Positions 45,801 to 54,800 of a DNA stretch of 64,000 bases are shown here, piece after piece. Position 1 is the first letter of the stretch. Every line of letters starts with the position of its first letter. Source of the DNA: Ectobius pallidus (lineage: Eukaryota > Arthropoda > Insecta > Blattodea > Ectobiidae); contig CAXKWD010000005.1 of NCBI GenBank assembly GCA_964059195.1, forward strand, positions 92,083,882 through 92,147,881, given 5' to 3'. Under the pieces are notes generated by a model. It saw only the letters and a program-made list of their open reading frames with translations, was not told the DNA's origin and ran no database searches. The position numbers were made by a program, and so were the translations under genes.

Positions 45801-48800
45801 ATGTAGTTGATGATACTACATGTATAATTAAATTGTATTGGAAGTAACACAGTGAAGTTATATAACGTAATAATTATATATGAGTTGAAACTTTTACACT
45901 AGACTTCACTTCTGGTATAGTTTTACCTGTACATGTTTCGGCGCCTTTGCAACCATTTTCAACAGTCATACTTCAACTGTCGTGCTACCCTCTCGTGGCC
46001 GTGGAATAAATCTCGAGATGAGGTCGTCATTGGTTGGGATGTCGAAGTTCATCAGCCGGTCCCCCCTCTTGTGTATGAAAATTCTTTCCCAAATAGAAAG
46101 CTCCCTGTGGCCTCGGACACATTTTAATAATTCTGGTTCTCTGATAATTTCATGCCCATCGTTCCAAAAGTGTGCGGCTACTGCTGATTTGTCTGTATTT
46201 CCAAATTTTGTGTGTCTTAGGTGTTCTTTAGTTCTAACTTCCAGTTTCCTTTTGGTTTTTCCCACATAAACTTTATCACAATCGTTGCAATTAAACTGGT
46301 ATATCCCCGACTTTTTACTATGATGTGGATTCTCCAAATTTGTAGATTTCAACAAGTTTCTTAGGGAATATCTGTTCACAGGTGCTGTGGTGATGCCATA
46401 TTTTTTGAACACTTTTCTGAATTTATTGTCGGCCCAAGGGTGGTAAGTAATCTTCTTGTATTTCCGGTTCTCTTCTACAGGTTTCAGGGTGGTGATGTCT
46501 CTGGTTAATTTTTGTTTCTTGCACTTTTTTATTTTCTTCTCGATAAGCTCTCTACTAAACCCATTGTGTTCTGCCGTGGAGATGATTGTGTTGTATTCCA
46601 GGTCATATTCTGATTTGCTTAGAGGAATGTTTGTCAGTCTATGTGTGAGAGAATTCTCTCACACATAGACTGACAAACATTCCTCTAAGCAAATCAGAAT
46701 ATGACCTGGAATACAACACAATCATCTCCACGGCAGAACACAATGGGTTTAGTAGAGAGCTTATCGAGAAGAAAATAAAAAAGTGCAAGAAACAAAAATT
46801 AACCAGAGACATCACCACCCTGAAACCTGTAGAAGAGAACCGGAAATACAAGAAGATTACTTACCACCCTTGGGCCGACAATAAATTCAGAAAAGTGTTC
46901 AAAAAATATGGCATCACCACAGCACCTGTGAACAGATATTCCCTAAGAAACTTGTTGAAATCTACAAATTTGGAGAATCCACATCATAGTAAAAAGTCGG
47001 GGATATACCAGTTTAATTGTAACGATTGTGATAAAGTTTATGTGGGAAAAACCAAAAGGAAACTGGAAGTTAGAACTAAAGAACACCTAAGACACACAAA
47101 ATTTGGAAATACAGACAAATCAGCAGTAGCCGCACACTTTTGGAACGATGGGCATGAAATTATCAGAGAACCAGAATTATTAAAATGTGTCCGAGGCCAC
47201 AGGGAGCTTTCTATTTGGGAAAGAATTTTCATACACAAGAGGGGGGACCGGCTGATGAACTTCGACATCCCAACCAATGACGACCTCATCTCGAGATTTA
47301 TTCCACGGCCACGAGAGGGTAGCACGACAGTTGAAGTATGACTGTTGAAAATGGTTGCAAAGGCGCCGAAACATGTACAGGTAAAACTATACCAGAAGTG
47401 AAGTCTAGTGTAAAAGTTTCAACTCATATATAATTATTACGTTATATACTACATGTAGTTGACATGTAGTTGAAGATACAGGCAAATAGCCTGTGCAATG
47501 CATCCTACCAAATGATTGGTAAGTGAAGTCCAAGTGTGTTAATCAACTCATATTAATAAAATATTGATTCACTTCACTGTGTTAAGTTCCAAACTATAAT
47601 ATTTATAAACAGTGAGCTGTTTAGTGTGTTACTACGTTTTATAAACCAATGCATTAAATATTCAACATATGATTAATATAAAATGTGAATATGTGAAATC
47701 AAGAATTTATAAATAAAGTAATTGAGATGTGTTAAATACATGTGGACTTAAGTGGAAACAGCTCTTCATGTTCCAATCCAAGGTTTAGGCATTTAATGAT
47801 ATGGTTCCATTGTGTTCACTACATTGTAGTAAATACAGCGCAAGAAAAGTTTAACAAGTCCGTTAAAGTCTAGTTTGAATTTTTCCTGGTCCTGGTAATG
47901 TAGATCTGATAGGAAATGTAAGTACTTTCTAAGCACTGTCTCTTCATCTTTCTCAGAGGAACATTTTACTTGCTGAAACCCCAAAATTTTTATAATGTAG
48001 TTCCACTTACCATGAAGTTGCGATTATTAATGTTTGTATTATTAGCATTGATACCCCCGTCAAATAGGTCACTCAGGAAGTTGATTGGACGAGGAATATG
48101 AGCAAAGATGGCATCCATTACTGATATGCCTTCATTTGTATCTGCTGATAGGTCACCTCCAGACTTTATCAACAAAGTTAAACAATCACGTGCACCAGTA
48201 TAAGCAGCTTTGTGAAGCGGTGTACAGCCATCCTAAATCAAATATCAACTTCAAAATATAATGCTCTAGAATAATATTTCAATGCAAACATTTTCGAATT
48301 GGTATTGTTCATATGGACTTTAGTGGAAACTTAAACTGCACGTACCCTATCTTTGCAGTTGACCATCTTACTGGCTCCTCTTCCTAATAGAAGTTCAATA
48401 AGGGTAAGACACCCAGTCTGAGCTGCTTCATGCAAAACTGTTGGTTCTCCTTCTTTAATTGTGGCAAATGGTGTTTTACTGGCTTGAAGTAAACATCTCA
48501 TAGCTCTCAATGAACACAGTGCAGCAGCATGATGAAGGGCTGTAGCACCAGAGTGTTCATATTGCACATCTACGTCAGCCCCAGCATTTACAAGAAGTTC
48601 CACTATTTCTTCGTAACTGGAAGTATAACACAGAACAATGTCAGAGCTTTCAATAAAATAAAATAAAAAATATTGAGAGGACTAACATGAAAATAAACTT
48701 GGTCTAAATTAAATTAAATTAAATTAAATGATGACAAATTATAAATTAAAGATACCGGTACAGAAAATAATAAATATCAAAACCTTAAACTCTCATAAAC

Positions 48801-51800
48801 AAGACTACAGGCCTTTGAGTGTTTAAATGGTAACTGATTATGATGAGATAGGGTGACTAATATTTTGAACTGAAAACAGGACATTCTAAGCATGACAGTT
48901 TAACCTCTCCTCCAAAAAAAAATATATATTCTAGAATTTATTATTTATTATTGTCGCCCTGAAAAAATACATAGGCTACTACAAATGAAAATACTCATCA
49001 GCAAATTTCAGACAGTATCGGTATCTAAATCTATAAAATTGAATAAGGTGTGCAGATATAAGTGTTATTCTATTCTCAGGCTTATTTCTAGAATTTTATA
49101 AAATAGAGACAATTCATGTTTTTTTTTTTGGGGGGGGGGGAATACCAATGGGTTGGCCAGGACACACCTATGCATGTCTGAAATTGGCCTGGTGAAAACG
49201 GGTTGTTTGGTCACCCAATGATGAGATCAAAATTTAATCATGTTCCCTAATAAAAATAATTTTAGTGCCTAAGATGCTTATATCCTTGTTAGGATATTTT
49301 GGGATGATAGGTTCTGAAAGTGACTTTAGTTTTTCTTCATTACCTGTTTCTCACTATGAAGGTTACATCCTAACTAGTAGTTCTGTGAAAAGTAGACATT
49401 GCATCCAAAAATGGAATCTAGTATTTGCTCTTTATCAGTTAAAATAGTTACCATCTTGAAATGGAATAAAAATAAAAATAAAAATCTTTACACATATGTC
49501 TCTGAAGTCCTTCAGTAGGCTTGATTATGAACAATAAATACATTTTGATGGAAAATAAAGCTTTAATTGATCATATTATCTTCGGGAGTATCTAAAAAGA
49601 GCTATAATTTATAGTGTAGTATCTACAAGACTTATCCTCAGGGAGTATTGAGAATATACCATACATCGCAGATAGCTTTTTAAACATGGTACCCACTACT
49701 ATTCATTAACTGCAGGGGCGTATCCAAGATTTATTTTCGGGAGGGGCTCAGAAGTTGATCTAAAAATTCCTGAAAAATGACCTTTAATTTTACCTTAAAT
49801 TTATGGAAATATGACATGAAAAATTGAAAATATGAGTTAAGATTTCTGAACACAAATTTTAAAAGGGGAATATACACTAGTATATTAATTAATAATAACA
49901 AACAAAGGACAAGATTTAAGTAATTTATATTACTAATTTTATTATTTTATTTTATTATGTTTTATATTATTGTTATGAGAAATTAAAGTGGCCTCATGTG
50001 CAACATATTAGAATTACTTAACATTTCGGGGGGGGGGCTGTAGCCCCCTCAGCCCCTCCCCCTGAATACGCCCCTGATTAACTGTGATGTTAACTGAATG
50101 GAAACTTACTTATTCATTAGTGTCTTTTTCCCTGGAGTAATTCCTACCCCAGCTAGGAGCAATGGGGTTGTCCCCTTCTCATCTTGAGCATTGACATTAG
50201 ACTTTGCTACAAGTAAAAGTCGTACACATTCAGGACTCCCTCCTTTCACAGCTTGATGCAATGGAATACGACCCCAGCATTCTGGAAGCGGCAACTGGAA
50301 ATGCAAAAGTAGCATGTCTAATAATGTTACTATTCTCAGGATACCAACCTGATGAGAGGGTTAAAGCTGCTCAAGCTTTAGTCTGCTACGTGCTCTGCAG
50401 CCTCTTCCAAGGAAAAGTGAGCTAGGATGAAAATGGAGGTCCTTTGTACTGTAACAGAGTGGATGGAAGCCACACTCTTACAGATAATCAGAAGCGAAGA
50501 AATTTTGTGGTGAAACACTGATATCCCATTGGTTGGAATTGGATTCCTTTCATTCCAGAGACTCAGTCACAACACCACTCCAATAGGTGGCCTGCTTTCC
50601 AAGAATCCTTACCTCTTAGATATTGATGTGATGGTTATTCTTGTACAGGTGTTGAACCACTGCGGACTTGTTCTGGTATCCCAATCGGATGCAGTGCATG
50701 TGTTCAATGCAACGTTGCATCTGACCTCTATGGTACAGCTTGTCTGCCTGACGTATACTGCTCCACAGTGGCATGGGATTTCAGTCATGCCCAGGGTTTT
50801 AAGTCCAAGAGTGTCTTTTACAGCACAGCTGATATGCCAATAGAAGATTTTCTTGGACTTCGAAACTTAAAAAAATAATTAAGTAAAAAAAGTCAACAAT
50901 GTGGAGCAGTGAACTGCATCTGGTCGGGATACTTGGAAAAGTTTTCTTTGGTTCAACACTTGCCTTCAAGAAGACAGCTACATCAACTTCCCAGAGATAC
51001 TGTTTCTAGGATAACAGGCCATCTCTTTAGCCATGTTGTGGCTGAGCCTGTGGAAATTAAACCAACTTCAACAGAGACAACAGACTGCAACCAGCATTAA
51101 ACCAGCTCCAAAAAATTGGACCAAATCAAGGCCAATGAATTTGGCTTCCATTTCCAACCAACAGGAGATAAGTGTTTCACAACCAGATTTCTTCGATTCT
51201 GATTTGCTGCCCTCCATCAACCATGTCACAGTATACAGAACAACCATTTCCATCACTGCTCACTTCTTCCCAGAAGATGGCTGCATGGGAAGTAGCTCCA
51301 AAAGCTTAGAGAGCTTAAATCTTTTCACCTGGCTGGAATCCCAAAAAGCTGTAATGTACTCGTATAACCAACACCTGGAAAGCTGCAAATCTCTTATATG
51401 TTAGTAATCATTCAAATTCCTTCATTAACATTATAGTGAAATTAAGGTTTTATAAAACATCATTGCTCCCAGTCATCTTTGGATATAAAACATTATCTTT
51501 AACACTTAGCATTTTAAAATATTTTGAATATTCAAGAACAAAGTATTGAGAAAATCTTTTCTAGACTCAAGCGAAATGAGCTCAAAGCTCCAGAGAAAAC
51601 ATCATTATGATGAGATTGTAATAATTCATCACATATTGCATTAGTTATTAAATAACATAGGCTTATGTGGCTGGCCATGCAGCTTGAATAAGAAATATGT
51701 ACAAGATTTTAAGGGGAAAACTCTATTGTAAAATAACAGATAGAAAAACCTAGATGGATGAACATAAACAGAAAACCTATTGAATTCTTTATTACCACTG

Positions 51801-54800
51801 AGTTTGTAAGTTAGTTGCAATACAGTGCAGACCAAAGATGAAGCCACCGAATTTTTACCGTGCATAGCATGTGACTGTAACTAGGGGTCATGTAATTTGA
51901 TTATGAATTATCACTATTCTTTATTTGACAATAGAATACAATGTACTTTTATTTTATATTTACTTCATCTTGTATAATATTTATGTGCATTTTAGTTACG
52001 GCAATTTTGACAATGTCTGTTGCAACAATAGTTGCCTAATGACTAATAAAGGATTTGAATTTGATAGGGTGCCTGATCGCCATGACAACTTTGTGTTCTC
52101 ATGGCTATTTCTTCGCTCGTCAAAGATTCAAATAAGATAATATTAAAATCATTTTCTTAAAGTATGTGTTCAAAGTGCTACCCTGCTGATATCTGATAAC
52201 GTACAAAGTTCTGGAACCTTATTTGAAGCTCTAATCCGGATATTTTAAGGACTTTTCTTGTTATTTCAGTATTTAATTCTTCAAATGAGTTAGAATATGG
52301 TCAATTCGAAGAGTGAGCTGGCTATTGTTTACCACTAATTATACTTTCATCATCAAACACTGAACAGAGAGCAACCATTGAGTGTTAAAATGTGTGGGCA
52401 CTGGGCTGTTAATACATCTTGTTGAAAGTATGCATACTACCTTTCTTCTTCAGTTAGCATACCAAAAAATGGGGTCAGTATTTCACTCACATAACATTGC
52501 TTATTATTATAGCATAGTGGAATTTTGGCCTATAATTTGAGGAGCACAGTTTGCACACCACATTCATGTAAAAGAACTTGGTGTGATCTATTACTCACTT
52601 TCCTAACTGATAAGGTATGTTTTTCATTAAGTGGTGGCACAAGGCCTCAGCAAATGATCACCTAGTGCCCAGTGACAGCCACATGTGATGCTTGGTAGAA
52701 GTCTGGTGTCTTCACCTTTGGTTTGGTCTGTACTGGTGTATCATATCTGTTATGCTGTATGGTGACATTTGAGATTGAAATGAATAGTTTACAGAAGAAA
52801 AGCTAGAATAAATCCACGGAAAATATGGAATATATTACATGATCCTCATAAATCTGAAAGTCTCAGTTACAGCTAGACTGTAAATCCTATTCAATTCACT
52901 GATCATTTATAAAATTGGAATTATGTATAATAACCTTGAAATCAGCAGAAAACCCATTACACTCAAAACTGGTAACAAAATGGCATTGCTTGGGCCAAGA
53001 ATTGACTTTGAAACCACTCTCTACTTCTGCACCAGCCTTCAATAATGCCTCCACTGCTTCTGCATTGCCTATTAGAGCTGCATTATGAAGAGGTGTTCTG
53101 CCAACTTTATCAGATACATTAGGTTTTGCTCCATTCTCTAGTAATAATTTTACCAATTCACCCCCTTTTCTTCCTGTAAATATAACAATTTATTAATTGC
53201 TTCTGACATATAAATGCATCACCTCAAAGAAGTGCATAAAAACATAGATATAAGGTTAATTGAGAATTGCTTTATGTAAAAATATGAAGATATTCATCCA
53301 CATGTTATGATTGACAAACATAATACCAGTTATTCCACTGAAATTTTCTTCATTGGTTTTAAACTTAGAGTCCACTAATGATTTCATTTGATGATTGCTG
53401 ATATTGATTTGAAGGGCTTGGAGAGATATAGCCATAAGCCACCCTTACTAAGTTCTAGAAATGAAAGTTTGATGAAAGTCATTAAATGTTTAGACAAAGC
53501 TGTTGTGATGTATTTGATATCAAACAATTCTTCAGTGTGGAAATGTTGAGTCAGACTCAAAAATTCAATGCCATAGTTGGACCAGGATCTTCGGCTCTCC
53601 ATGCCACTACTCTACCATTGAGCTACCATGGCAATGTGCTAGTACAACATTCTTCAGTGTGTTATTAAACATAAATTGTGATCAGAGGTAATATTTTCAA
53701 TTTTCTTATGTAGTTTTGTAGCGATTGTAACATTAATTTAAGGTAGGGGGGGTTACATCTATATCTCTCTAATCCCTTCATTTATAAATTCACCTCTGAA
53801 AGGATTAATATTATTAACATTAATAGAACACTTATGATACATTATAAATATGGTGAAAAAGTGCAACAAAAATATAAAAGAATCAATTGTGCATTGTTTA
53901 TTATGAAGATGAAAATAAGCGTTATTAAAATCTGCAGATTTACTGGAACTCAATATCCGGCAATGTCAAACTAGTTTTGTATTATATTTTGTAGAGGAAA
54001 ATTTTTCCTGAGCAAGAATCGAGTTTTCAGCGTGCTATGCTGATACCAAGACCAGCCAGATCCACAAGAACATACTCAATCCCAGTCCAAATAATGATCT
54101 ATGAGTCCTTAACGATCACGCAACAGGTGTCAGCACTATGCAGCAAGGATGCATTAAACTCTGATGCTTATTATTGGGTTTTTAAGTTAATTTCTACTAG
54201 TATTATATAGTGCTGACAACTGAGTGGTCTCAGCATCAGAGAACCAGCTGAAAACATAGTTTCAGTTCCTGCCTACTACAAATTTTCCTCTGCAGAATAT
54301 AGTACAAATCTCTTCAGTGAGATAAAATGATAGCAAGTTTTTTTTCTGAATGACATGGTTCTTGTTAAACTAGTATGAACTCATCTTGTAGTTATGCATT
54401 TATGGTATGTTCTTAGAGAAACAAGAATGGGCACACTGGTATCTTCTAGATCCTAGAAAGGAGACACTGTTTATGATTGGACTGGTTCACAAGTGAACTA
54501 CCGTATTTTATAGACTATAAGATGCTGCAAACTATAAGACGCACCTTAATTTTTAAGCAATTTTTTTAAATAACATTTTTACCATTTTTATTATTAGATT
54601 GCGACCGCCGGCATGGACTTGTGGTTAGCGTAGCTGACTACAGTTCCGTCGGCCCGGGTTCGATCCCCAGTACCTCCTCGGATTTTTCTGAGGTAGGGAG
54701 GTCTGGCAGGGGTGCACTCAGCCTCGTGATTCAAATTGAGGAGCTACTTGATAGAGAAGTAGCGGCTCCGGTCGTGAAAACCACCATTAATGGCCGTGGG

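Larger units (their letters stand above)
45700..47565. mobile_element. head-to-head palindromic pair of Penelope-like elements
   Basis: The sequence mirrors around 46653/46654 (GAGAGAATTCTCTC). The arms 45859-46653 and 46654-47448 are perfect as far as compared, including identical ORFs. Outside, homology goes on with a ~60-base deletion and several mismatches on the right, to about 45700 and 47565. Each arm is a 5'-truncated Penelope-like copy reading outward. It lies in the TRPA intron between exons 5 and 6. Confidence 0.9.

Noticed and set aside
47340..47385. Third hammerhead-like motif (TGTTGAAAATGG..GCCGAAACATG)
   Set aside because: The CUGANGA box is not met and the stems do not pair in the needed order.
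47793..47984. 63-codon minus ORF just after TRPA exon 5, as an extra exon
   Set aside because: Exon 5 joins exon 6 directly in phase and matches the family. This ORF lacks ankyrin or channel motifs. A TTTCAG acceptor before it exists, so an alternative terminal exon is not fully excluded.
51033..51404. 123-codon plus ORF in the TRPA intron
   Set aside because: Antisense to the decayed Penelope-like element; no recognisable protein.
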